64,000 nucleotides of DNA from Drechmeria coniospora (lineage: Eukaryota; Ascomycota; Sordariomycetes; Hypocreales; Ophiocordycipitaceae). The position numbers and the translations under genes are program-made. Every line of letters begins with the position of its first letter. Position 1 is the first letter of the stretch. The notes below the pieces were generated by a model. It saw only the letters and a list, made by a program, of their open reading frames with translations. It was not told the DNA's origin and ran no database searches. Shown here in pieces: positions 34,231 through 45,633 of this stretch. The stretch covers positions 3,434,027 to 3,498,026 of the forward strand of contig NC_054390.1 of NCBI RefSeq assembly GCF_001625195.1, written 5' to 3'.

Positions 34231-36564
34231 TGCGATCAAGGAAGGAGGACATGGGTTGAAAAAAGGTCATCTCACCGTTGGGGGTCGTTGCTGCCTTTGG
34301 CCGCAAGGAAGCAAGCACGCAGGACGAGTCACGCCGCCGTGGCAGGCACGCCTTGAGCGCCCTGAGCGCCTTCTCACGCCGACTGCCGTCAGCCGTCAGC
34401 CGCTGCACGTTTGCAGAGCTCGACAAAGGTGCAAAGGACACGAGGGTTCGGAGTACATGTGCCGAGGGATGGCACTCGTACCTGTACTTGTCATTCTGCA
34501 TCGATGCCGCACAAGCACACGTGCGACGAGGTCCACGATACTTGCTGCACACCTGCATGCTCCTCTACGAGAGCTAATAGTATTCCCGTAGCATCTTCGT
34601 ACATACATGTACATGCGCTCGTCCTACGGCATCGTGCATAGGTAAAAGTACAGCCACAGCGTATAATACTTAAGTAGTACATGTACTTACGTGTAAGTGC
34701 ATGTCGGTGTCGGTGTAAGTACTGTGCGGAGCTGCGCTTATTCGCTTAATTACGTGCGCACGTAACGAGTGCACCTACTGCCTGCACCGACTTCAATACG
34801 AGGGCAGCAACCACAAAGCACGTGGCTGCCGGCGAGCCAAAGTCGACTTGATTATCCTCATTTCTCGTCTTGGCCGCGCCGAGCCTTCGAATCCTCCGAA
34901 CCAAAAGGTTCGCCCAGAGGTCACGTCAGGTCCGCCCGTCGCCCGCCACAGCCCCGGCGCGCGCCCCACGGCGTCCGATCTGGACCCCTTCCTGGACGCG
35001 CATGAACCCTCGGCGGGTGCGTGCGTCGGATCCTGGCGTCGGGAGTCGGGCGGTCTGGACCCGCCTCTCGGATTGCCAACGGTCGAGACAGGGTCGGCCG
35101 CGGCCCATGGGCTGCCAGGGCGGCCAATGGAGGATGGCCGTGGCCGAGGACCTGTATCTGCCACTTCGGGCCAAGTTGCCTCCGCAAGGTTCGTTCCGAC
35201 GTCGAGCGGCATACGGAGCCGGCGCAAGGTTTACGTCTCCTCTCCATCTGGCACCACCGACGACGTCCTTGCCCCGCGCCGCACCACCACCCGCACCCCC
35301 CCCCCCCTTTCCCATCGGCTGGTTCCATCGGCGCTGACCTGATGGACGCGAGGCTTGACGGCGACGCCAACCACGGTCGGCAGTCGGCAAGACGAGCATC
35401 ATGACACCTGCAATGCACGGCGAGGACGAAGCGGCCCAGGTCCCTCCGAGGTCGACGGTCGACGACGGCCGACGGCGCGCCTTGGGGCATCGGTGACGAC
35501 GCGCACGCGTGCCTGCGCCCGCCGTCGAGTCTGTGCCGCCGAACAAACGGCCGTCGCTGGGGTTCGTTCGTTGCCCCCGGCTTACCCCGGACCGGCATGT
35601 CGCAGCCGGCGACGTCTGGCCAAGGGTGAGGGCGCGCAGGTCCGGATGGCTCTCGGCCGGTACAAGCCGGCCATCGTCTCTCACGTCGTCTCCTTCCTGT
35701 CGCCTTGTCTTGCTTTGTCTTGGCCGGCCCGTGCTAATTACTCGTCATTCTGCTCTGCCATCGCAGCCTCCCACTAATAGTCGCGCCTCCACGGCGACGC
35801 CATGGCTGAGTCGAGGGAAGAATTGCCGGGGGAAAAGGCCGAGCTCGGCGTGGCGTTGATTCTAGAATGCAAGCTGCTCGAAAGGGTCAGCTCGGCCCTC
35901 GCTGATTCTCGCTGCGCTCGCGGACACGGCCGACGTCGCCTGCCCACCTCGCCGCCGCACGAGGTGGACGATGGACGCCAAGGAAGGATGGCCACCAGTA
36001 CATGTGATGATAATATTCATTCGTCTCGTCGACCCTCCTTTGACTTGCTTGGCTCGTGTTGGCCGTCCTCGCAACGACCGCGGCATTCACGAGCAAAGCT
36101 AGCACAAGCATGCATGCACTAAACCTTGGTACCTACTTAGTCTTGCTCTTATTTATAGCATAGCGGTGGTGATTTCAGTAGTGCCATGGTGCGGCAGCCG
36201 AAGTCATAATTGGTGCACGCTTCCAGTGCTGGTGCGCCCGAACCGCGTACTGTACAACTAACTAATTACCTATACGTCCACTGTTCGTACAATACCGTGC
36301 AGGGCGTTTGCGCCACTGGAGGTTTGGTTCCTTGGTTCCCATCTTGCGTTATTGCACACATTTTTTACTGCTTAATTACTGGTGCTCCATACGTTTGCCT
36401 GCTATTATTAGGAATACGAAAAGTAAAGGTGCACTCCGCCCACTCGGTGCACAATGATTGCGCCTCTCTCGTACTTTCTGTTCACCTACCCGCAGCATCA
36501 GAGTACTGTAGCTGCACATGCACGGAGTAAGTACTTGTACCTGAATCCGTCCCGCACGAGGGTA

Positions 36565-36583
36565 GGGGGGGGGGGGGGGGGGG
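36565..36583. repeat. 19-base G run
   Basis: Nineteen G adjoining GTAC words (TATACTTGTACCGTAGG follows it). Confidence 0.9.
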
Positions 36584-37478
36584 TATACTTGTACCGTAGG
36601 TGGTGCGAATACGATCAACATGCATGGGTACGGGGACTCCTCCAGCATCGTCGGGCGATCGCCCCCTACCCAATCGTACTTGGCCTGGCCCACGGCATGA
36701 TTCCACGAGGACAGGGGCGCCGTTTCAGATGTCTATGGGCATTATTGCAGCTGGTGATGCCATGGCTGCCGCGAGCGCAGGAGACGGGGGAGAGTTGAAT
36801 CGTCCGAGAGTCCATTCCTGGGAGGCCATCCCTTGGTGAAGAGCCAAGACGCAAGCAAGGCACGTGAGTGAGTGGCCAAAGAGACGGGTCGCGCGCGTGA
36901 CGGCCGCTCTATACTGTTGATGTCGCATAACAAACACCGTACCAGCGCGTAGATGCAAGGCAAGCAGCATGTACTCCACACTTGCACAAAGTGTACAAAT
37001 ATCCACATTGACTGCAGACCGGGAGTGCCTTGTCCGTGTCCACTCACATGCTGTCCACGACCAGCGAGTGCATGTACTACAAGTACAACTACAGCGCTCT
37101 GTAAGTACATCAAGCACACAAGTACAAGACCTCCGTACACTAGTTCCTTCATGTGCATATGCCACCCAAGTTCGGAGTAGGAGTAATACTTACACTTACA
37201 GTCCTTACTTACAGTGGGGGGGCAAAAAGTTGTGCTTCCAACTTACACATATCACGACCTAGTAGGTACTATTCCGTACTAGGTACTGAGTACGGAGTAA
37301 GTACTTGGAAGTAATTACTTGCTTAGCATTTCATTACCTAAGTACTTCGTATTACAAGTACAGAGCACTGAGCACGATAAGTACTAACTCTTAGGTACCA
37401 ACCTACTAGTACCTACTAGGTACTTACATTCTTGTGCTGTACTGTAGTACCAAGTACCCCTTTTTCACGTCCTGTAAT

Positions 37479-37494
37479 TACGGAGTACTCCGTA
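37479..37494. repeat. Perfect 16 bp palindrome TACGGAGTACTCCGTA
   Basis: Second exact copy of the palindrome also found at 18935-18950. It is followed four bases later by another AGTACTCCGTA word. Confidence 0.65.
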
Positions 37495-37884
37495 CAGAGT
37501 ACTCCGTACCAACGCTACACTTGCAGAGTGTGGCGAGATCGGCAGGTCCTCGGTACCGATCCGCATCGTCATCATGCTGGCCTCAAAGATGAACCCGGAC
37601 AAGATGCATTGGCGGCAGTGGGCGCATGGCCGTGACGATCGATTGGCATAGAACGCTTCCAGACGAGGCGAGGCCATTGCACGTGAATGAAGCTGGCGGC
37701 ACATGTGATGCTCGTCTCTGCCGCATCCGGTGCAAAGCTTCCAGAAGGAGCACAAACAAGTATCAAAGTACAAAAGTACATGTGCACAAAGGTAATACTG
37801 TACTTGCTCCGTAAAATCCGTCATTAGGTTGTGCGGGACGACAACGGCGGGCATTAGTAATGAATGTACGGACTTTGGAGCAAG

Positions 37885-37944
37885 TCCCTGTATTACTCCC
37901 TGAATTACTCCCTGAATTACTCCCTGAATTACTCCCTGTATTAC
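37885..37944. repeat. 12 bp tandem repeat, five copies
   Basis: Unit TCCCTGAATTAC, with the first and last copy reading TCCCTGTATTAC. Degenerate related units continue to about 37975 (TCCTTGTATTAG, TCCCTGTATTAC). Confidence 0.9.
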
Positions 37945-38823
37945 GGAGTATTCCTTGTATTAGTCCCTGTATTACAGTACTCAGTACAGTACTTGGGATC
38001 AACTGAACCGTGGAAGGTCGACAGGTAATTACAGTAAGTACGGTACAGAGCACAGTTACAGGCAAAGGCGGTGCCAGGTGCACCATCCGCGGCCTTGCAA
38101 CTAGAACCTATGCATCCTGCTTTCCTGTCCGTTGTTTCGGCGCCCGGTCGAAGCCAATAGCCCCCGGCGATGCCATCTCGACCCCCTTCTTGCTCGCCGA
38201 GACACTCCCGCTCCGTTTCCCTCGTGCTACGCCGTGCACGTACGATGCGGCCATGTCGTCGTCGCTCGTACGGCACCGTCTTTTCTGGTATTGGAGGACA
38301 CTCGGGAGCCCACGGGGCTTCTTATAACGGGCCTGCCTACGATCGAGTCGTCGTGAATCTTCCTCGACGCCTAGCACTTCACGCACGACATGGCGTTATA
38401 CATCATCGCCGCCGCGGCACATGCTTGCTCCGACGAGAAAAAGATGAAAAAGGACGGTGTATTCGGTACGCTGTATGAACCCAGACGACCTCCGTTGTCC
38501 CGGAGCGTCGCTCGCAAGTCATTCGTCGCACCCTTCGAAGCCGACGTGCCCTCGCGCCGCACCAACCAACCATGCAGGCTAGCCAACCAACGCAGCAACA
38601 ACAATATGAATTCTGACGTATATCCCAACCCCCATCATCGCCGACGAGGCGAGGGGGGCATGATGCCTATGTACGATGCAATGCTCGCAATGATAACGCG
38701 TCGCGTGAAAAGAAGAAAGAAAAAAGATCAACAGAAAAGGGGATTGGCGAAAAGAAAGAAGAGAAGGGCAAGGAGAGAGGAAAAGGAGAGCCCAAGGACG
38801 GTCGGCAGGCACGAGGATGCGAA

Positions 38824-41475
38824 TTAGTTTCTTTGGTTGTACCGCCACCGCCGAGCGTTCTCGTCCACCCACCAGCGAGTCACAAAGGCCGCCTCCTCGG
38901 CCCACTTCGAGGCCTCGATGCCGTGCTTCTCCTCCACCGCCCGCAGGAAGGCGAAGAAGCCAAAGGACAGGATCGCGTGCTCCTCGTGCGGGTCGGCGGC
39001 GAGGTCGGTGAAGCGCCACTCGTTGTTCTCGACGATGGGCACGATGATGCGCCAGCCGGGACGGCGGGCGTCCCGCACCGAGAGTGTGGCCCGGCCGGGA
39101 TTCATGACGGTGAACTGCCAGGCCCCCTGGCCCGTCGCCTCCGACGACTTGCGCAGCGGCCGGATCAGGGACTGGCCCTCGTAGTTGCGCACGAGGTCGC
39201 GCGCCGCCGCCCGCTCCGCCGGCGCGAGCGAGCCCGTCTCGACGAGCATGTCGAGGATGGTCGGCAGGATCTCGATCGAGTTGACGGCGTCGTCGATCTT
39301 CATCGGCGGCAGCTTGGGGTGCGACACGACGAGGGGCACGTGGAAGTTTCCCACGTTGGCGTTGTAGTAGGGCGTGATGCCGTCGTTCTCCGGCACCGAG
39401 AGGCCGTGGTCGCCGACGAGGACGAGCAGCGTCTCGTCGGCGACGCCCTCGTCCTCCAGCAGCTTGAGGATGCGGCCGAGCCAGCGGTCGACGTAGCCGA
39501 CGGCGTTGACGTAGCGCGACAGGTCGTTGTACTTGTTGTCGTCCGCCAGCGGCACGTACTCTTCGTCCTCGGGCATGCCAAAGGGGTGGTGCGTCGTGCT
39601 CGTCAGGTGCGTCAGGAAGACGCGCTCCGAGTTGTTCTTGGCCGAGGCGAAGGCGTCGCGGATGTAGTCCTCGACCACCACCTCGGGCATGCCGTAGTAG
39701 TTGATGTCGGCCGCGTCGACCTTGCCAAACTTGGCCGCGTCGCTCTTGAGGTACTCCTTGGTCACCACGTTCTCCTTGAGATAGCCGAGGACGGGCATCT
39801 CGGCATCCTGCTTGTCGTACGTGTCGGTGACGGACTGCACGAACCGGGAGCGCCACTTGAACGAGGTGAAGTTGGCCTCGTGGGCGCCCGAGCCGCCGTC
39901 GCCGCCGAGGCGCACGTTGTTCAACGCGTCAAAGATGTGCGGCAGGCAGGGCTGGTAGACGTGGTGGGCCTGCTCTACGTTAAAGTCGGCGACGAGCGGC
40001 GTCACGCCGCAGAGGGTGCCGGCGAGGCTCTTGAGCGTGTAGGTGCTCGTCGTGTGCGCGTTGCCAAAGTTGATGCCGCCGCGTCGCTTGGTCTCGCCGT
40101 GCTCGAAGCCGTCGTCGTAGTCGCCCGTGAGGAAGTTGGCGTTGGGCGTGAGGGTCGCGAGCCGCCGCGCCGCCCGGTCGGGTAGCGAGTGGTTCTTGAA
40201 CGAGCCCGAGAGCTTGTCCCAGATGATGCCGCCCTTCTTGAAGGGAAAGACGTCCTTGCGGGTGCTCTCGAGCTTGATGAGCATCACGTGGCGGATCTTG
40301 ACGTCGGCGAGCTTGCCCTCGAGGGCCGGCAGCAGGCCGTCGTCGAGGTTGGATATCTTGAGGGGGTCCTCCGACGCGCGGTAATGCTTCTTGTTCTCGT
40401 GCCAGTCGAGAAAGCCCGGCGTCGGCTTCTCCCAGGGGAGCCAGGTCAGCGGTATCGGGTCGGCGAGGGCGGTCCGCACATCCCAGCTGCGGTCGATGCC
40501 GGTGCCGTGCAGGGGCAGCAGGTTCGCGAGCATCGGGGAGGAGCGGGCAAAGTCGACAAAGGGCAGCAGCGGCAGGGTCCAGGACATGAAGCGCAGGGAG
40601 CTCTCGTCGGGCCGGCCGAGGGTGGTGACGAGCTGGACGAGCATGCCGAGGCCGACGACGACGTAGAGGGGGATGCAGCGGCCCGTCAGGGGCGAAGGCT
40701 GGTCGGCCGTGTCGTCGTCGGCCGGCTTGGGCTCGGCCTCGGCCTCGGCCTCGGCGTCGACTTCGTGCTGCGGGACGTGCTCGTACTTGGCGCCGCCGTG
40801 GAAGGGAAGCCTGCGGAGGACGAGGGAAAATGGCGACTTGAGGATGTCGAGGGCGATGCTGGCGACGTGGTAGCAGACGTCCTGGAGGGTCCAGGCGAGG
40901 AGCAGGATGCCGGCGGCGGTGACGGAGCAGGAGAAGAGGCCCGTGAGGAGCATGGTCCAGTTGGACGAGGAGCCGGCGACGCCAATGTTCCGCCAGTGAA
41001 GCTCGGAGCCAGCGACGACGAAGAAGGAGATGCTCACGGCGGCGAGGAAGAGGACGACGAGGGCGACGAGGGTGGCCAAGGTAGTCAGTAAGATTCCTAG
41101 CCATCGCACGCCGGCGAAGAGCTGGCTGTCAAGCAGGAGACGGAGGAAGATGAGGACGGCGGCATCTTGAGCAACGAAGGAGGGCCCGTAGCGCAGGATA
41201 TCGGCGAGGGGAATGGCGTTGGCGTGAGCGTACAGGTGAACGGACTTGGCGCTGAGGAGAGCGACGCCGGCGACGGCGAGGGCGAAGCGACGGTTGGCCG
41301 AACGAGCGGCGAGAGCGAGGCCGACGCGTCTGGCGGCGAAGCGCACCGAAGCAAAGGTGCCTCCGCAGCTGCGGCCGATGGAGTCGACGGCGCGGCCATG
41401 GGCGCGGCGCAGCGGCGAGGACAAGTAGGCATCCATCCGCCACCGGTGCCGGCCGTCGTCAAACAAGGCCACCAT
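38824..41475 (-). CDS. Membrane sulfatase / lipoteichoic-acid-synthase-like protein
   Basis: One uninterrupted frame of 883 residues from ATG 41475, with a good Kozak context (GCCACC before ATG). About five hydrophobic segments lie in the first 310 residues, for example WLGILLTTLATLVALVVLFL, separated by an acidic Glu/Ala/Asp loop near residue 235. From about residue 390 comes an alkaline-phosphatase-superfamily domain. Its metal and catalytic signature resembles bacterial LtaS rather than classical sulfatases: Glu in MLIKLESTR, a Thr-rich HTTSTYTLKSLAG, and Asp-His in LVGDHGLS. No C/S-x-P-x-R sulfatase motif is seen. Fungal members of this family are common but uncharacterised; a role in transferring phospho-glycerol, phosphoethanolamine or similar groups at a membrane surface is inference from the fold. 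The high GC3 content produces long shadow frames on both strands. Confidence 0.9.
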   Translation of the reverse strand: MVALFDDGRHRWRMDAYLSSPLRRAHGRAVDSIGRSCGGTFASVRFAARRVGLALAARSANRRFALAVAGVALLSAKSVHLYAHANAIPLADILRYGPSFVAQDAAVLIFLRLLLDSQLFAGVRWLGILLTTLATLVALVVLFLAAVSISFFVVAGSELHWRNIGVAGSSSNWTMLLTGLFSCSVTAAGILLLAWTLQDVCYHVASIALDILKSPFSLVLRRLPFHGGAKYEHVPQHEVDAEAEAEAEPKPADDDTADQPSPLTGRCIPLYVVVGLGMLVQLVTTLGRPDESSLRFMSWTLPLLPFVDFARSSPMLANLLPLHGTGIDRSWDVRTALADPIPLTWLPWEKPTPGFLDWHENKKHYRASEDPLKISNLDDGLLPALEGKLADVKIRHVMLIKLESTRKDVFPFKKGGIIWDKLSGSFKNHSLPDRAARRLATLTPNANFLTGDYDDGFEHGETKRRGGINFGNAHTTSTYTLKSLAGTLCGVTPLVADFNVEQAHHVYQPCLPHIFDALNNVRLGGDGGSGAHEANFTSFKWRSRFVQSVTDTYDKQDAEMPVLGYLKENVVTKEYLKSDAAKFGKVDAADINYYGMPEVVVEDYIRDAFASAKNNSERVFLTHLTSTTHHPFGMPEDEEYVPLADDNKYNDLSRYVNAVGYVDRWLGRILKLLEDEGVADETLLVLVGDHGLSVPENDGITPYYNANVGNFHVPLVVSHPKLPPMKIDDAVNSIEILPTILDMLVETGSLAPAERAAARDLVRNYEGQSLIRPLRKSSEATGQGAWQFTVMNPGRATLSVRDARRPGWRIIVPIVENNEWRFTDLAADPHEEHAILSFGFFAFLRAVEEKHGIEASKWAEEAAFVTRWWVDENARRWRYNQRN

Positions 41476-42489
41476 GGCGGGGGCTTGGGGGAGGAGGGGA
41501 GTCCCCTATCTCCGCCGGGGGGGGTCTCGACTGTCGTATCCGCGAGTGAGCCTCCAGACTCCAGAGTCTGGATCAAGGGTCTGCTGCCGTCGCTGCTGCG
41601 GAAGAAAAAGGAGGCGCCGCAAGCTGAGAAACGGGCTCGGCGGTCGACGGAGAGCAGGAAGGATGCAGGCCTGAGACGAGTGATTCCGTCGGTCGCCGAG
41701 CTCGACAGCGGCAGCGGACGAACGAGCAGTCAAGGCCGGCCGAGAGAGTTTGGAAGAGGGGGGGAGGGGGAAGGGGAGAGGGGAGGAGAAGGACGCAGGC
41801 GGTGGAAGGTGGATGAAGATTCTTCCGTAGATGCAGAGCGGTGGCAGGAGGGCTCGTACTTGCATTTGCATGTACAGTGCAATTATTAGCAACCGCCACA
41901 AGCACACGCACGGAGTACTTGCACACCCACTGTTCGTAGTCGACGTAGGTAAGTACGAGTGTGACGAGCACAGGTACCTGGGCACCGCCCGGTACGAGTA
42001 CGAGGATGCTCCGTAAAGCGCAAGAGCAAGTACAAGTGCGGCGTAGGAGTAGGCCTGCAGTGCATGTACCGTAGGTACTGGTAGTCGTACGAGCGGAGGA
42101 CGGTCGAAGTGGAGGTTGGTAGACTAGACGGAGGATGGCGAATGGGTACTACTCGGTCCTCCGTGTCGTACTATAATAGCAAACAACTGCGTAGCTCCAA
42201 AGGTGGCGACGATGGAAGCAGGCAAGGAAGCCAACAGAACGCCCTCGGCCGTGCTTCTTCACCGAGCAAGCTCCCCCGACCCTGTCGGAGCAGGGGGCAG
42301 AGTACCGAAGGTCGCGTGCCGGTACTTGATGGCCTTGCTTGACTCCGAGGGCTTTCGGTGTAAAACCCGCTTCCCGCACGGTGCTGCAAGTACGTACAAA
42401 TACCTGGTAGGCGGGTGGGAAGGATGTTGACAACCGATAGGACGGCAAACCCAAGCAAGACTCGCAGGGCGCGGCGCGGGGTCGCACGG

Positions 42490-45280
42490 TTGCTGCGCGT
42501 GTACTCTGCAGGTATATTCCGTAGGTATATTCTGTAAGTATGTATACTCGGTAGATATATTCTGTAAGTAGGTATACTCTGTAGGTATACTCTGTAGGTA
42601 TACTCTGTAGGTATACTCCGTAGGTATACTCCGTACTTGCATGTACACCTGTCCCGTTGGTACAATCCAACAGTGTTGATGCTGCGTCGTGCTGACAAGC
42701 TGGTAGAATTGACAGTTACACTGTGCCGCCTCGTGTTGGCTCTCATGCAACGCGAAATGACTGGCAGAGCCGGGGGGGGTGCGCGGATGGCCGGGTACTT
42801 GGACGGCACATGGGCATGCGCCTGCACGAGTGCTAAGAAGCAACCGTAAGTAGTTGCTCGGTACATTTCAATCTGTGCATTGCAAGTAATTGCAGAGTGC
42901 GGAGTGCATATAGTCGCGGATGAGGATGCGGCAACCGAAAAAGCCTCGCACATGGTCTCATTTGAACGTTGGTCCTTCAAGCGTCGTCGTGGTTGGGGTA
43001 GCATTACTTGGTGCCCCATACTCCGTACTCCGTAATACTCCGTAGTTGCTGTAAGTACGGAGTACTACTTACCTATTCATGAATTGTTTGAGCCACCAAG
43101 TAACATACTGTACTTACTGCATTGTCCTACGGAGCACTCCGTAGTGTCACGGCAAAAAGTGGATTGAGACAGCGGCAGCTAGGGACTGGAGTGGGATTTT
43201 TTTCGCGCGCATGAACATGCGTACCTCAGTAAGTGGTCATGTGTACATGTAAGTACTCCGCACAGGCTGAAGAGAATGTGCAGCATGGACGGAGCATCAT
43301 GTGTAATGTACGCCTACTCCGTACTTACCAAAGTAGTGCTTGCACGCCCAGGTACGGATACGAACAACGAGGCTGAGTACTCGGTACAGTACATGCACAT
43401 GCATTCCAATACGAAATTTCATTGTGAATCATCGCGGTCCCGAGGGCTCGTACAGGCCAGGCACGTTTCCTGTGCTGAAGTCTGCACTCGCCGACTAATC
43501 TTACATGCACGCTTACAAGTATGTACGAGTGCTCAAGTGCGACACCGTAATGTCGTGCAAACCGGACGTCGTCCGAGATTGTACTTACAGTAATACCCTG
43601 CACTCGCACATGGAAGCACAGGCAAATGTACCTGCAAGTACTGCAGAGTACTGCATCACCGTACATGCACCTCCAGGTACCTGCAAGTACATTTTACGAG
43701 CGAGGGCTACTTGTCCTGGCCCACTACACTTGTACATGGACCTAAGTGTGGTGCCTGTACTCCGCACTCCGCAAGTACTCTTGCATGTACAACTACATCG
43801 TACTGCAAGTGTGTGAAATGAAATTGCTAAACTCCGTGCTTTTGCCTGGAGAACGGGCGCATTGTGCGCTAATTGATTCTCTGGGCCCAAATAACGCTAC
43901 AGCTTGTGTTGGTCAGATTGCGCCATACCTTTCTCGGCTTGGCTCAGGGGTACCGCGGAGCCTCCGATCCTACTAACTGGTCCGGGGTATTAATATTTTA
44001 GGGCACCCAACCATAGTACGCACACAAGGACGCCGTAGCTTGTAATAATACTTACATATATATTTTACCTATACAAACCATTACCACCTGCGAGCGCTCT
44101 GCATGTACATGTACATACAGTATACGGAGTACATGAGTACACTTACATCAATGTATAGGCGCAACGCAGGTGGAGAGCACCCGTATTGCAGTAGAGCACT
44201 GCATTGCCATCTTCGTGTTGGTACGAGCATTCTGCTCGCTTACCCACCTCATACGGAGCATTCCTCCGTACGGTACTCCGTACTCCGTACGCGGACATTT
44301 TCACCCAAGTACTCCATACGTCATGCAGGCGGCGCAAGGACCTGCGCTACCTTTTGCCGTTGTACGGAGTACTGGAACGCCGTACGTAAGTACTGTATTT
44401 TCACGTACTGTACATGTCCTCCGTAGTTCTCTCCGGCTTCATTTACCGTAACAGGGCAGGCAGCAGCCTCATCCCTTTTCATACTCGTACTTACATGTAC
44501 TTGTACGCCACGCGCCAACTACATGAATCCCATTTCCAATGTGGCAGTTGGCGTGGCCTTTTCTGCTGCAGAAGAGCGCATTTGCGGCCTACGGTACGTA
44601 GGGCAGATAACGCGAGCAATCAATGAAATGTGTGCCAAGTCGGCGGCTTACTCGAACTTTCTAGCCTCATCCCCGGACTCATGCCGCTTTACCTACCATT
44701 ACTTGATCCTTTGGCTGTGAATGTGTTCTTGTCCCGTACATGTACTTGTAGTTGAACTCAAATACAAGTACGGAGTACCTGTGGCTAGTACACCCACAGG
44801 TACAAGTATGGAGTATCGGCGCCCATGACGACTGTACTGCACACGCGTTGGTTTGTGGTTATTAGTACTTTCGCCTGCTTGCAGATGTATTGCAAGTACT
44901 CTGCGAAAGCGTGTACTTACACTGCAAGTACTAGGTACGCAAGTCCCTTGTGTTACCTGTTGTTTCCACGAACATGCGCGTTACTGTAAGCATGTTAACA
45001 CAACCACGGAGTACTTGCAAATACAGTACGTTGTACGTGTAATTGTTCACCGTATAAGTAACTAAATGTACTCCGTTCCTGTATTATATACGTAATAGCT
45101 CATCCGTATACGGGGTACTCCATTCTTGTTCTCCGTGCTCCGTATCTACTTACATGTGCATCTTGTACATACTGTACTTGCAGTTATTAGTTGTACGGCC
45201 CAATACGGAGTATTACAGTACAGTAGGGTTTAAATTACAGTACACAATAGGGAGTGTTGTACGGAGTACCTTCAAACGCT
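42490..45280. repeat. Extended GTAC-word region
   Basis: Interrupted series of GTAC-rich patches (42.50-42.64, 43.01-43.15, 43.23-43.82, 44.04-44.55 and 44.73-45.28 kb) with the same vocabulary as the other islands. Patches are separated by 100-300 bases of ordinary sequence. Confidence 0.6.
42521..42634. repeat. 13 bp tandem repeat GTAGGTATACTCT
   Basis: Five near-identical copies start at 42568, 42581, 42594, 42607 and 42620, preceded by diverged copies back to about 42521. The unit contains the palindrome GTATAC and grades into CCGTAC at its right end. Confidence 0.9.
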
Positions 45281-45633
45281 TCATAATGCTTATTTAGCCT
45301 TGGCGTCATTGTGGCAATGCTAGTAAGGGCTGTGGGTGCCGGAAATACAGTCACGCCGATCAGGTGGGCCTGGTAGGGTCAATGTCGTGTTGCCGGCCTT
45401 GGCTGACTGAACCGAGTCATGTCCACGACCCCTCGACGACTCCGACATCATCAAACGCAGTGCACGGCGTACGGTATCCGCTACTGTGCTGCTGCAAGGT
45501 ACAGTGCAGTAGCATGCGAGGCAGGGACTCGACAGCGGCGGACCAGTCATACCTTTCGCCGGCGCCACCAACGAGGCCAAGAGCACCAAGAGGAGGCACC
45601 AGCAAGCAGCAGCCGCAGCAACAGGTGGAGAGG

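Larger units (their letters stand above)
37090..38060. repeat. GTAC-word island with a 12 bp tandem array
   Basis: Dense in TAGGTACT, CAAGTAC, TACGGAGTA and TACTCCGTA. It includes the perfect palindrome at 37479-37494 and a 12 bp tandem repeat at 37885-37944. Confidence 0.75.
27759..38823. other. 11 kb gene desert
   Basis: This is the longest stretch without a supported gene. Contents in order: GTAG microsatellite (about 27926-27942); G run 28300-28316; small GTAC patch (28530-28640); GTAC island (29575-29885) next to a TG dinucleotide run (about 29886-29909); GTAC island with a three-copy ~94 bp tandem repeat (30790-31235); GC-rich unique DNA (31.3-33.6 kb); GGGAGGGCAGAT and GGTGGTGAT minisatellites (33.74-34.23 kb); GC-rich unique DNA (34.8-36.0 kb); C run 35296-35307; G run 36565-36583; dense GTAC island (37090-38060); then the 3' flank of the sulfatase gene. 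No transposon protein or terminal repeat was recognised. Confidence 0.5.
41476..45633. other. 4.2 kb intergenic region, rich in GTAC words
   Basis: Divergent promoters of the sulfatase gene (left) and the AhpD-like gene (right) lie at the two ends. G-rich DNA (41755-41800) follows the sulfatase start. GTAC words occupy about 41855-42090 and most of 42490-45280, including a 13 bp tandem repeat (42521-42634). No coding frame is recognised. Confidence 0.5.

Noticed and set aside
33524..34558. 344-codon His-rich minus-strand frame and Gly/Asp-rich plus-strand frame
   Set aside because: Produced by the two minisatellites; period and composition explain them fully.
34848..35684. Overlapping 150-250 codon frames on both strands
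   Set aside because: Long frames on opposite strands with no family features; typical of GC-rich non-coding DNA.
38833..41104. Several 300-450 codon frames overlapping the sulfatase-like gene on both strands
   Set aside because: They lack domains and exist because of codon bias; the 883-residue frame has membrane segments and active-site motifs.
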